This document shows, piece by piece, positions 33,658-41,043 of a stretch of DNA of 44,559 nucleotides. The stretch is from CALBZH01 sp964538515 (GTDB taxonomy: Bacteria; Desulfobacterota; Syntrophobacteria; Syntrophobacterales; Syntrophobacteraceae). The notes beneath the pieces were generated by a model. That model was not told where the DNA came from. It saw only the letters and a list, made by a program, of their open reading frames with translations, and made no database searches. A program made the translations under genes and the position numbers. The DNA lies in contig CAZIEW010000044.1 of the NCBI GenBank assembly GCA_964538515.1, positions 1 to 44,559 of the forward strand, given 5' to 3'. The first letter of the stretch is position 1; each line of letters opens with the position of its first letter.

Positions 33658-34908
33658 CTATGCCGTGCTCTGGCCGCCATGAGGGCCGGAGAGGACCAGG
33701 CATCCGGCACCGCCCCCGAACGTCGTCCCGAGAACCAGAGCGTGGCGCAGCCTGGCCTTGACGGGAGGGGCGATCGAAGGGCTCGAGGCGGGAAAGTCGC
33801 GGTGTACGGGGCCATGAATGTGCGGTGGAACGATTCCTTCTCTCAGGGCAATCAGAAGGGTGGCGGTCGCCAGGAGACCGGCGCTTCCGAAGTCGCCGGT
33901 AAAATAACGGGACGGAACACGGGGGATGGACGCCCATCGAGGCCCGAAAACCCGCTCAAGGGCGATTGCCTCGATGCGATCGAGCTCGCCGATTCCGTTG
34001 ACCGGGGATGCAATGATATCGATGGCGTCCGGCTTCAGCCCGGCGGCGTCCAGAGCTTCCCGCATGGCGGAAATGAGTCCATCCCCGTCGGGCTCGTAAT
34101 GGAGCTGACGCGATCTCGAACCGGTCAGGGCCATGCCTTCGAGGGTCCCGTACGATCTTGCCCGAGCGTCGGATTCCTCGTCGCATCGTTCGAGGATGAG
34201 GCAGGTCGCACCTTCGCCAGGAACGAATCCTTTGCCTGAAGCGTGAAGACCTTGAATCGGACCCATCGAAGGCTCAAGCACCTTCAGAGCCCGAATCGCA
34301 CACAGGGAATGCATCAAGATGGGAGACAGCTCATCCCCGCCGCCGACCAGCACGGTGTCTGCATGACCGGTTTCAAGCAGGGATTGTCCATACGCCATGG
34401 CGGCTTCCCCGGAGAGGTGGTTCTGGCAAAGGGTGCTGTTGGGCCCCTGAAGCGTGTGAAAGATGGCGACATGGCTCGCAAGGGCGTTCGGGACGGTGTC
34501 GGGGAACAGGAACGGCTCCGCGCCTTCCGGGCCGTGCTCCAGCAAGCTCACAAAGAAGCCATCCGTCTGGTCCGTGCTGCCGAAGGCTGTTCCGAAGACG
34601 CACCCCACTCGGTCCGTTTGTTCATCACGGACGCTAAGTCCACTATCGCGGACGGCCTCGATGCCGGCTGCAACCGACAAGCGGGAAAGCCGACTCAAAC
34701 GACGGTAGAATCGAGGCGGCATCCAGGCCTTGGGATCAAAGCCGCGGATCTGCGAGCCCCAATCGCTTCGCCGTCCGCCCGCATCGAGCCCCTCAAGCCG
34801 TCCGATCGCGGAGTCCCCCAACAAGAGCGCTTCCCAGTACTGGGCTCGATTGAGTCCAAGGCCATTGATCATGCCAAGACCGCTGATGTTCAGCCGGATC
34901 CTGCTCAT
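33658..34908 (-). CDS. Catalytically dead ketosynthase (chain-length-factor-like)
   Basis: A 416-residue thiolase-fold protein with the overall KAS II pattern (ISGLGMINGLGLNRAQYWEA, TAFGSTDQTDGF, GEGATCLILE, GTTFGGGAGCLVLSG). At the nucleophile elbow, GPNSTLCQNHLSG replaces GP..TACSSG, placing H164 where the Cys should be. The first catalytic His motif (NAHGTGT) has become SPVNGIGE, and the KSxxGH motif has become RYFTGDFGSAG, so the second His is Asp. It cannot condense chains by itself. This is what is expected of a chain-length factor pairing with the intact ketosynthase encoded 75 nt upstream, as in type II polyketide and aryl polyene systems. ATG 34908 has GGAG nine bases upstream. Confidence 0.85.
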   Translation of the reverse strand: MSRIRLNISGLGMINGLGLNRAQYWEALLLGDSAIGRLEGLDAGGRRSDWGSQIRGFDPKAWMPPRFYRRLSRLSRLSVAAGIEAVRDSGLSVRDEQTDRVGCVFGTAFGSTDQTDGFFVSLLEHGPEGAEPFLFPDTVPNALASHVAIFHTLQGPNSTLCQNHLSGEAAMAYGQSLLETGHADTVLVGGGDELSPILMHSLCAIRALKVLEPSMGPIQGLHASGKGFVPGEGATCLILERCDEESDARARSYGTLEGMALTGSRSRQLHYEPDGDGLISAMREALDAAGLKPDAIDIIASPVNGIGELDRIEAIALERVFGPRWASIPRVPSRYFTGDFGSAGLLATATLLIALREGIVPPHIHGPVHRDFPASSPSIAPPVKARLRHALVLGTTFGGGAGCLVLSGPHGGQSTA

Positions 34909-34983
34909 GGAAGCCATCTCCGCTTGCATGGAAATGCAACGGTCATCTCTCAAGAGAGTGACGCTGCATGGGCTTTCCCGTCC

Positions 34984-36216
34984 TCAAAGCCAACCGGGGT
35001 CGATCGGCCACCGGGCCAGCACAAGGGTCGTGTTGTTGCCTCCGAAGGCAAAGGAATTGGACAGCGCTATCCTCGTTTCAAGGCGCCTTGGGCCTTCTGC
35101 CACATAGTCCAGGTCGCAATCGGGGTCGGGAGCCCGCAAATGGCACGTGGCCGGCACGATTCCGTGATGCAGCGAAAGGATCGTCGCGGCAGCTTCGATG
35201 GCACCTGCGGCTCCCAGGCAGTGGCCGTGCACGGATTTGGTGGAGCTTACCGGAATCCGGAACGCTCGGTTAGCAAAAACGCGCTTGATAGCCAGTGTTT
35301 CGACCCGGTCGTTGACGACGGTTCCCGTGCCGTGGGCGTTGATGGCGTCCACCGCGTCCGTGGTCAGCCGAGCATGGGCAAGGGCGGCCTCCATGCAGCG
35401 AACGGCACCGTCGCCCTTGGGATGCGGCGAGGTCATGTGGTATGCATCCGCACTGATGCCGTAACCCAAAACCGCCCCGTAAATCGGACAGCCACCGCCC
35501 TGAGCCCTTTCGTGGGATTCCATCACCAGGATGCTCGCCCCCTCGCCGAGGACGAGTCCCTGACGGTTGCGGTCGAATGGCCGACAGGTCTCGGGATCCA
35601 GGGATCGCAGGGAATTGAAGCCCGAAAAAGTGAGCTCGGTCAGGGATTCCGAAGCGCCGGCAATGACGGCGTCGGCGGTTCCGGAGCGGATCAGGTCGGC
35701 TGCGTAGCCGATGGCCGTCGCACTGGATGAGCAGGCGGTTGCCACGGTCGAGCGAACGCCCCCAAAGCCGTAACGGTTAGCGATCAAATCCGTGAGGTGG
35801 CAAACCGGAAACGGAACCAGCTGAGAAGGCGGCGGCTTCTCTCCCGCGTGCAGTTGACGGCGGTATCGCTCGGCTTCAAGCACCCCCCCGGAGCCGCCTC
35901 CGAGGATCACCGCGATGCGATGGAGGGGAACGCCGCGCTCCAGGAGGCGAGCATCGACAATGGCTTGTTCTGCGGCGAGGAGTCCCAACCGATCGCCACG
36001 GCCCAGGCGGGGCCAGTCTGGAACAGGACTGGGAGCGCCGAGGTCGACGCCTCGGACCTGGGCGCCAATCTGACTTCGGTAGCCCGACACCTCGAAGAGG
36101 TCGATGGGGCCGATACCGGATCGACCGGATGCCAGAGCCTCCCAGAAGGCCTCTCGGGTCGCTCCGAGGGAGCAGACGACGCCGATGCCCGTTATGACGG
36201 GAACGGGTGTGGCCAT
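34984..36216 (-). CDS. Beta-ketoacyl-ACP synthase (active KS alpha subunit)
   Basis: A 410-residue elongating ketosynthase of the FabF/KS-alpha group. The catalytic triad is complete: C162 in VATACSSSATAIG, H295 in INAHGTGTVVND and H332 in KSVHGHCLGAAGAIEAA, with K327. The C-terminal NSFAFGGNNTTLVL loop is typical. It should extend ACP-bound acyl chains with malonyl units in the cytoplasm, together with the inactive paralogue downstream. The ATG at 36216 follows the glycosyltransferase stop codon by one base; TTG 36228 with AAGGGGGA is an alternative start. It sits in the middle of the operon, between glycosyltransferase and chain-length-factor genes. Confidence 0.92.
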   Translation of the reverse strand: MATPVPVITGIGVVCSLGATREAFWEALASGRSGIGPIDLFEVSGYRSQIGAQVRGVDLGAPSPVPDWPRLGRGDRLGLLAAEQAIVDARLLERGVPLHRIAVILGGGSGGVLEAERYRRQLHAGEKPPPSQLVPFPVCHLTDLIANRYGFGGVRSTVATACSSSATAIGYAADLIRSGTADAVIAGASESLTELTFSGFNSLRSLDPETCRPFDRNRQGLVLGEGASILVMESHERAQGGGCPIYGAVLGYGISADAYHMTSPHPKGDGAVRCMEAALAHARLTTDAVDAINAHGTGTVVNDRVETLAIKRVFANRAFRIPVSSTKSVHGHCLGAAGAIEAAATILSLHHGIVPATCHLRAPDPDCDLDYVAEGPRRLETRIALSNSFAFGGNNTTLVLARWPIDPGWL

Positions 36217-36217
36217 G

Positions 36218-36931
36218 TCAGAGTGCAATCCCCCTTCTCCAGAACAGGCTTTTTAAGAAGACCATGGAAATGTGAAACGTGTCCGTAAACGGTCTGTAAC
36301 GGGACGCGTCATCCTCTCCCGTGTGGTAGATGGTCCGGATGGGGACGCAGACGATCGTCATTCCCAGGAGACCCGCCTTGATGATGAGCTCCGTTTCGGT
36401 GTCATATCGGGTCGTGCGCAGAGAGACGGCTTCCAGAACCCCCCTGCTGTAGAGCCGAAAACCGCTCTGGGTGTCCTCGATCGGCTGTCCCGCCGCCCAG
36501 GAGATGCAGAAGACGCCCACGCGATTGGTCCAGTAGCGAACCCGGGGGATCGCCTCCGCCTGGGCCATCCGTGATCCAATGACGATGTCCCCGCCGGTTC
36601 TCCGATACCCTTCAATCAGCTTGGGAATGTCCGCGGGGTCATGCTGCAGATCTCCGTCAAGCGTGATGACGGCGTCATAATTCCCGGAAGCGAGCACCAC
36701 GCTGAATCCGCGCCGCAGCGCCCAGCCCTTGCCCCGATTCACCGGAATCCGCAGGACCGATGCACCGCAGTCTTCGGCGATGACAGCGGTCCGATCCGTC
36801 GACCCGTCGTCGATCACCCACACGTCGGACACATGCGAGCGCGTTCCTCGCACGGCGCCTCCGATCGTGCGGGCCAGGTTGTAGGCAGGGATGAGAGCAC
36901 AGAGACGGGAAGGCGGTGCAGTGGCTGTCAT
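36218..36931 (-). CDS. Family 2 glycosyltransferase (dolichol-phosphate mannosyltransferase-like)
   Basis: A 237-residue GT2 enzyme. It opens with LCALIPAYNLARTIGGAV, then VWVIDDGSTDRT, NRGKGWALRRGF and the metal-binding TLDGDLQHDP (DxD), with the DTQSGFRLYS acceptor-site motif. This matches the soluble DPM1-like group that moves a sugar from a nucleotide donor to a lipid phosphate or lipid hydroxyl at the membrane face. There are no transmembrane helices except a hydrophobic C-terminal patch. It lies 6 nt after the FabZ-like gene and 1 nt before the ketosynthase, so it belongs to the same operon and probably glycosylates the lipid made there. Confidence 0.9.
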   Translation of the reverse strand: MTATAPPSRLCALIPAYNLARTIGGAVRGTRSHVSDVWVIDDGSTDRTAVIAEDCGASVLRIPVNRGKGWALRRGFSVVLASGNYDAVITLDGDLQHDPADIPKLIEGYRRTGGDIVIGSRMAQAEAIPRVRYWTNRVGVFCISWAAGQPIEDTQSGFRLYSRGVLEAVSLRTTRYDTETELIIKAGLLGMTIVCVPIRTIYHTGEDDASRYRPFTDTFHISMVFLKSLFWRRGIAL

Positions 36932-36937
36932 GGGAAT

Positions 36938-37369
36938 TCACACTTCAACGTGGAGGGTCAACGAGCCTGTTGCAAGCGGCTGTTCGCCAAGGTGCGCAAC
37001 AACGTCGAATTTATGCAGCGGTCCGTAATGGGCGGTCAACGTGGCTGCAAGGGAGACTTCCTCAGCGGCACGGACGAATCCGAGAAAGCGCCACTGGTCG
37101 GCTCGCACCAGAAAGCCAAGCCGACCTGGGCTCGAAGTCTCAGTCGGATAAGAGAGCCGGATGCAAAGGGCCGCCGCCTGCCCGAGTGCTTCGACGAGCA
37201 AGCTCGACGGAAACACCGCCACGCTCCCCGATCGACTCAGATACGGGTGGTCGGGAGGCACACGATAGGTGCAGGAAATGCTGCGCCTCGCTTCATGGGA
37301 AACGATCCGATCCACCAGGAGGAAGGGATGACGATGGGGCAGCAGCAGCTCGATACTTGACTCGGACAC
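36938..37369 (-). CDS. Hotdog-fold FabZ-like protein (3-hydroxyacyl-ACP dehydratase family)
   Basis: A 143-residue hotdog protein. The N-terminal LLPHRHPFLLVDRIVSHE is the hallmark of FabZ-type dehydratases. The central helix keeps the catalytic acid in SSLLVEALGQAAAL. However, the GHFP loop carrying the catalytic His in FabZ reads YLSRSGSVAVFP, so the His appears to be lost or displaced (there is a DHPYL just before). It may act as one half of a dehydratase pair, as with the two dehydratases in aryl polyene loci, or bind chains without catalysis. It lies 16 nt after the thioesterase gene and 6 nt before the glycosyltransferase. Confidence 0.83.
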   Translation of the reverse strand: MSESSIELLLPHRHPFLLVDRIVSHEARRSISCTYRVPPDHPYLSRSGSVAVFPSSLLVEALGQAAALCIRLSYPTETSSPGRLGFLVRADQWRFLGFVRAAEEVSLAATLTAHYGPLHKFDVVAHLGEQPLATGSLTLHVEV

Positions 37370-37385
37370 GGAGGCTTCCCCACGC

Positions 37386-37808
37386 TCAGGGCCAAAAATA
37401 GGCGACCATGGCCTGGATCCGGTCCTTGAGATCGCCGCTCAGCTTGTAAATCATCACACCGTCCAGCCGCGTCAGCACCTGGGTGGTCTCCCCTTGGGCC
37501 AAGAGACGACGGTCTGATTCCCGAACAATCTCAAAGCGAAAGGTGAGGGCGGTCGTCTGGGGTTTGTCGAGGTGGGTGCGGATCACGATGGCGTCGTTGG
37601 TGAGAGCCGAGCTCTTGTAATCGCAGCGCGCGTTGACGACTGGGGCGACATAGCCGAGCGCCGTGAAATCGCCGGGAAGCAGGGAAAACATCTCCAGGAC
37701 CTTCATCCTCCCGATCTCGAACCATGCAAAGTAATGACCGTACCACGCGATCTGCCACTGGTCGACCTCGTTGAAACGGACGATCGTGGACGTTTCAACC
37801 CACCGCAT
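37386..37808 (-). CDS. Acyl-CoA/ACP thioesterase, 4HBT hotdog type
   Basis: A 140-residue single hotdog domain of the YbgC/4HBT type: VRFNEVDQWQIAWYGHYFAW (catalytic Asp and substrate loop), GRMKVLEMF, then SSALTNDAIVIRTHL and FEIVRESDRRLLAQGETTQV. It would release a finished acyl chain from the carrier protein or CoA. I place the start at ATG 37808: that lets it overlap the ACP gene end by 14 bases, while the longer in-frame ORF runs antisense to nothing but reads through the ACP gene in another frame. The overlap suggests translational coupling with ACP. Confidence 0.87.
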   Translation of the reverse strand: MRWVETSTIVRFNEVDQWQIAWYGHYFAWFEIGRMKVLEMFSLLPGDFTALGYVAPVVNARCDYKSSALTNDAIVIRTHLDKPQTTALTFRFEIVRESDRRLLAQGETTQVLTRLDGVMIYKLSGDLKDRIQAMVAYFWP

Positions 37809-38106
37809 GCTTCTGTTCACCGGCTGCCGTCTTCTCCAGGATGAATTCCGCCAATGCGTGGACCGAAGCGAACGCACGGCGCCCAACCTCGGCATCGGGG
37901 ATTTCCACGGCATACTCTCTTTCGATGGCTACCACGAGCTCGAGCGCGTCGATGGAATCCAGTCCCAGCCCTTCTCCGAAAAGAGGGTCCGAATCGACGA
38001 TATCCTCCGGCTGCACGTCCTCGATCCGAAGGGTCCGGACAATCAGAGTCTTGAGATCCCCTATCAGCTGTGCCACGTCAGGTGTGTCGTCTCGCAAGTG
38101 ATTCAT
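37795..38106 (-). CDS. Acyl carrier protein
   Basis: A 103-residue carrier protein. The 4'-phosphopantetheine attachment Ser is S51 in GLGLDSIDALELV, followed by a helix (EREYAVEI) and the conserved acidic helix end. The DPLFGEGLGLDSID sequence is typical of dedicated carrier proteins in aryl polyene and related type II clusters, unlike the DSLDTVEL form of housekeeping AcpP. It should hold the growing chain for the ketosynthase pair, ketoreductase and FabZ-like protein encoded beside it. A C-terminal extension (AAGEQKHAVG) overlaps the thioesterase start. Confidence 0.9.
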   Translation of the reverse strand: MNHLRDDTPDVAQLIGDLKTLIVRTLRIEDVQPEDIVDSDPLFGEGLGLDSIDALELVVAIEREYAVEIPDAEVGRRAFASVHALAEFILEKTAAGEQKHAVG

Positions 38107-38119
38107 CTCCCAGTGTCTC

Positions 38120-38221
38120 GTGCTCTGTCAGTTCACTTCTGCAGGGGACACCCCCTTTGATTCCCCCTCGAGGGGGCGAGGGGGCGTTCGGTTGCCCGGC
38201 ATAACTTGTCTGACGGAGCAC
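38120..38221. repeat. Inverted-repeat element between ketoreductase and ACP genes
   Basis: GTGCTCTGTCAG (38120-38131) and CTGACGGAGCAC (38210-38221) are inverted repeats with one mismatch. Between them lies a perfect 14-bp palindrome CCCCCTCGAGGGGG (38163-38176) and further G/C runs. The right end overlaps the ketoreductase stop codon. There is no coding capacity. It looks like a miniature transposable element or REP-type unit, but no clear target duplication is visible. Confidence 0.5.
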
Positions 38222-38958
38222 TAGGTCAGTCCACCGTCGACGCCGACGACCTGCCCGGTCACATACGAAGCCGCCTCGGAAGCCAGGAAGAGAACCACCG
38301 AGGCAATCTCATCAACCGTGCCGAGACGGCGCATGGGGATGGCCCGTTTAAATTCAGCGGTGGTCTCGGGCGCAAGCGAGCGGGTCATGTCAGTATCGAC
38401 GACCCCCGGTGAAATAGCGTTAACCGTGATTCCCATCCGCGCGACTTCTTTGGCGAGAGTCTTGGTGAGGCTCACAACGGCCCCTTTGGATGCGGCGTAA
38501 TTCGCTTGACCCTCTCGCCCGAAAACGCCGCTCGGGGAAACCAGGTTGACGATGCGTCCCCATCGTTTGGCGATCATCGGCTTCAAGGCCAGCCTGGTAC
38601 ACACGAACACGCTGTGGAGGTTCGTTCGTATGACCTCGTACCAGTCGGCTTCAGGCATAAAAAGAAAGAGGTTGTCACGTCGAATGCCCGCGTTGTTGAC
38701 CAGGATGTCCACGGAATCGAATTGCTTCGATGCCAGGTCGAACACTGCCTGCATCGCAATCGGGTCTGAGGCATCCGCCTTTTCGATCAAGACGCGGGAA
38801 CCGTCGCCGAGCTCCTCCCTGAGCAACGCCGCCGCCGCGTCATCGTTTGCGTACGTGGCAACCACGTTGGCGCCTCCCCGGAAAAACTCCCGGGCGACAC
38901 TTCCCCCGATCCCGCGGGTGCCTCCCGTGACCAGGACCGTCCTCCCCTCAACGGACAT
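38221..38958 (-). CDS. 3-oxoacyl-ACP reductase (FabG-like SDR)
   Basis: A 245-residue short-chain dehydrogenase that should reduce the 3-keto group of the ACP-bound chain with NADPH. It shows TGGTRGIGG (residues 11-19), NNAGIRRDNLF, NLVSPSG with the catalytic Ser, and YAASK with Y154 and K158, then the PG motif AISPGVVDTDM. The C-terminus YVTGQVVGVDGGLT is complete, typical of FabG tetramers. ATG 38958 has GGAGGAG upstream; the longer ORF to 39096 is not supported. It is the first gene of the minus-strand lipid operon, with an inverted-repeat element before the ACP gene. Confidence 0.93.
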   Translation of the reverse strand: MSVEGRTVLVTGGTRGIGGSVAREFFRGGANVVATYANDDAAAALLREELGDGSRVLIEKADASDPIAMQAVFDLASKQFDSVDILVNNAGIRRDNLFLFMPEADWYEVIRTNLHSVFVCTRLALKPMIAKRWGRIVNLVSPSGVFGREGQANYAASKGAVVSLTKTLAKEVARMGITVNAISPGVVDTDMTRSLAPETTAEFKRAIPMRRLGTVDEIASVVLFLASEAASYVTGQVVGVDGGLT

Positions 38959-39228
38959 CCCTCTCCTCCATCGCATGCCTGGCTGACGGGACCGATAGGC
39001 TTCAACGCAGTCCAGATCAGGTCGGGGATTGGCCAAGAACTTTCTGATATGCCGTGGGCTAGAAGCTGTGCTACAAGCACACCGAATCCTTCGCATATTA
39101 TCGTTTCAGGGTCAAGGAGGAAAAAAGTGGGGCGTTCTATTGCTATGCAGGCTCGATGTTTCGACTTCACCCAGGCATTATATACAAATGAACGCTCCTG
39201 AGCATAGAGTGTTAGCTGGCGAAGAACA
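38959..39228. promoter_or_regulatory. Divergent promoter region of the two lipid-gene sets
   Basis: This 270-base gap separates the ketoreductase operon (minus) from the ATP-grasp gene (plus). Its right half is AT-rich. On the minus strand an exact TATAAT lies at 39177-39182 but has only a weak -35 (ATGCTC). On the plus strand TATATA/TATACA at 39179-39186 lacks a good -35 at normal spacing. I see no ORF here. Confidence 0.3.
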
Positions 39229-40422
39229 ATGGCTATGAGCCCTGACCATAGAAGACTAAGCGTATTGATCACGGATGGATTCTGGCGCAAGACAATTGCT
39301 GCTGTTAGGGCTCTTGGAAAAGTAGGCATCAGAGTATCTGTGGCTGAGAGCACATATTGTTCTCCAGCTTTGTTTTCAAAATTTGCAGAGAAGCGTATAC
39401 GGACTCCATCCCCTATATTAAACCCAGAAAAATTTATCGACTGTCTCTTAGATTATCTCAAGCGCAACCGTCATGACGTACTCATCCCGATGGAGGACGA
39501 CACGCAAATCCTGATTTCCAAGAATCAGGACCTGTTTTCTCAATATACCAGCTTTCTGATTGCAGATCATGAATGTCTCGGGTGCATTCAGGACAAGGGG
39601 AATGTCATGAAGCGGGCCCGCTCCTTGGGACTTCCAATGCCTGAAACCTTTGACGTGCTCGATCTGGAGAGTGGGATGTCCTTGGTGGACCGGTTGCCTT
39701 ATCCCGTGGTGGTGAAGCCGAGGGTCGGGGCGGGTGGGGCCGGTCTCAGCTATGTCGATGGGCCGCATGAGCTGGAGGAGGCCCTTCGGAAGGCTTTCAG
39801 AAAGGGCGAGGGAATATTGGTCCAGGAACGACTGCCGCACGACGGTCGGGGCCTGGGGGCGAGCTTCCTGATGGACGGCAGGCAGAAGGTCCTGGCGAGC
39901 TTCGTCCATGAGCGGCTTCGGGAGTACCCGGTGACGGGGGGGCCGAGCACCCTGCGGCAGAGCATCGTGCATGAGGAGGTCAGGGAGTGTGCGGAGCGGC
40001 TTCTGCGGAGCTTTCGGTTTCGGGGCGTTGCCATGGTTGAATTCAAGATCGATTCCAGGGACGGCGTGCCCAAACTGCTCGAAGTAAACCCTCGATTCTG
40101 GGGCTCCCTGGCACTTGCTGTGGACTCTGGAGTCAATTTTCCCTATCTGCTGACCCTGGCGGCGCTCAACATCCCCTTTGAACCGGTCGTACGCTACAAG
40201 GTCGGCCATCAGACGCGCTGGCTCTTGCCGGGCGACATGCTGCACTTCATCCAGAACCCGCACCGCTTTCGCATGGATCCGAGCTTCTTTCGCTTTGTGG
40301 AGCCCAACCTCACATATGACATATGCGACCGGACGGACCCGTGGCCGGTCGTCGGAGCTATCCTGTCGCTGTGGCCTTATTTTCTATATCGTGATTTCGA
40401 GCACGTGCGTCGGAGGCGCTGA
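39229..40422 (+). CDS. ATP-grasp enzyme of unknown substrate
   Basis: A 397-residue ATP-grasp ligase. The N-terminal pre-ATP-grasp fold starts LSVLITDGFWRKTIAAVRAL. The ATP-binding core has YPVVVKPRVGAGGAGLSYVD, GILVQERLPHDGRGLGASF, and the metal/phosphate site VEFKIDSRDGVPKLLEVNPR then FWGSLALAVDSG. It resembles carbamoyl-phosphate-synthase-like and PylC-like enzymes seen in sugar and lipid loci that join a carboxylate to an amine or thiol. The C-terminus is hydrophobic (WPVVGAILSLWPYFLYRDF). The first ~360 bases are clearly AT-richer than the rest, so the gene looks mosaic. It is divergent from the ketoreductase operon. The ribosome site is weak (GGCGAAG). Confidence 0.85.
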   Translation: MAMSPDHRRLSVLITDGFWRKTIAAVRALGKVGIRVSVAESTYCSPALFSKFAEKRIRTPSPILNPEKFIDCLLDYLKRNRHDVLIPMEDDTQILISKNQDLFSQYTSFLIADHECLGCIQDKGNVMKRARSLGLPMPETFDVLDLESGMSLVDRLPYPVVVKPRVGAGGAGLSYVDGPHELEEALRKAFRKGEGILVQERLPHDGRGLGASFLMDGRQKVLASFVHERLREYPVTGGPSTLRQSIVHEEVRECAERLLRSFRFRGVAMVEFKIDSRDGVPKLLEVNPRFWGSLALAVDSGVNFPYLLTLAALNIPFEPVVRYKVGHQTRWLLPGDMLHFIQNPHRFRMDPSFFRFVEPNLTYDICDRTDPWPVVGAILSLWPYFLYRDFEHVRRRR

Positions 40423-40530
40423 GTGCATTGACCAACTGACGGTGTATTGGGAGCCGGAGCGTTAGGAAGAGGGCTGCGCGCCGAGAGGTCGCCGCACCCG
40501 ATCTGTAAATCCTGGCTAAGAAAAGTAAAT

Positions 40531-40592
40531 TGGTGTAGTGGGTGAAAACCCGGAAGGACAGAGAGGGCGAAAGCGCCACTCGGCATTCACCG
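40531..40592 (+). other. Possible structured leader RNA before the EamA pair
   Basis: In the 186-base gap before the transporter pair, GGGT-GAAA-ACCC (40540-40551) and GGCG-AAAG-CGCC (40566-40577) form two small hairpins, the first with a GNRA loop. AGTG/CACT and GGTG/CACC can close them from outside, though some pairs compete. It does not match any riboswitch consensus I know, including the guanidine classes found before SMR transporters. Confidence 0.3.
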
Positions 40593-40608
40593 TTTCCAGA
40601 GTAGGGTC

Positions 40609-41043
40609 ATGAAAACATTAACGGTTATTTTCCTTTTCGTCTTGGCTGAGGTGATCGGGAACACGTGTCTCAGTGGGGGAATGAAGCAGGTCGCATCGGC
40701 CGGCTTCGCTGACGGAGCGCTATCCCTTGGGCTCATCCTCCACGCGCTCGCGACGCCGCTTATTTGGGTGGGGATCCTGTTGCTGCTCGCCTACTTTGCG
40801 CTCTTTGCGGCAGCCCTTTCGTGGGCGGACTTGAGCTTTGTCCTGCCCGCGAGCGCATTCAAGTACATCTTGAATGTGGCGTTTGCGGGCTGGTTCCTTG
40901 GCGAGCCCATTTCCACGGGCCGATGGGCCGGGACAGTGCTCATCTGCGTCGGGGTGCTCCTGGTCGTCAAGACCGCAGGTGAAAGGTCGGGGGCCGGCGA
41001 GCCGGATATCACAGGCAGTGTCGGAGAAGGGGGACGCTCATGA
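40609..41043 (+). CDS. Half-size EamA/SMR-family membrane protein (first of pair)
   Basis: A 144-residue protein with four hydrophobic helices (from about residues 3, 40, 60 and 105), the half-size form of the drug/metabolite transporter superfamily. Key motifs are EVIGNTCLSGGMKQVA in helix 1 and the ALSWADLSFVLPASAFKYIL and WFLGEPISTGRWAGTVLICV blocks. Proteins of this kind (ArnE/ArnF, EmrE-like) work as dimers; the next gene encodes a related half. The C-terminal ~25 residues are polar. Its stop codon overlaps the next start by four bases (ATGA). Flipping of a glycolipid or lipid-linked sugar is plausible from context. Confidence 0.87.
   Translation: MKTLTVIFLFVLAEVIGNTCLSGGMKQVASAGFADGALSLGLILHALATPLIWVGILLLLAYFALFAAALSWADLSFVLPASAFKYILNVAFAGWFLGEPISTGRWAGTVLICVGVLLVVKTAGERSGAGEPDITGSVGEGGRS

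Noticed and set aside
40423..40608. Cobalamin, c-di-GMP or guanidine riboswitch before the EamA pair
   Set aside because: None of the conserved core boxes of these classes could be found; only generic hairpins remain.
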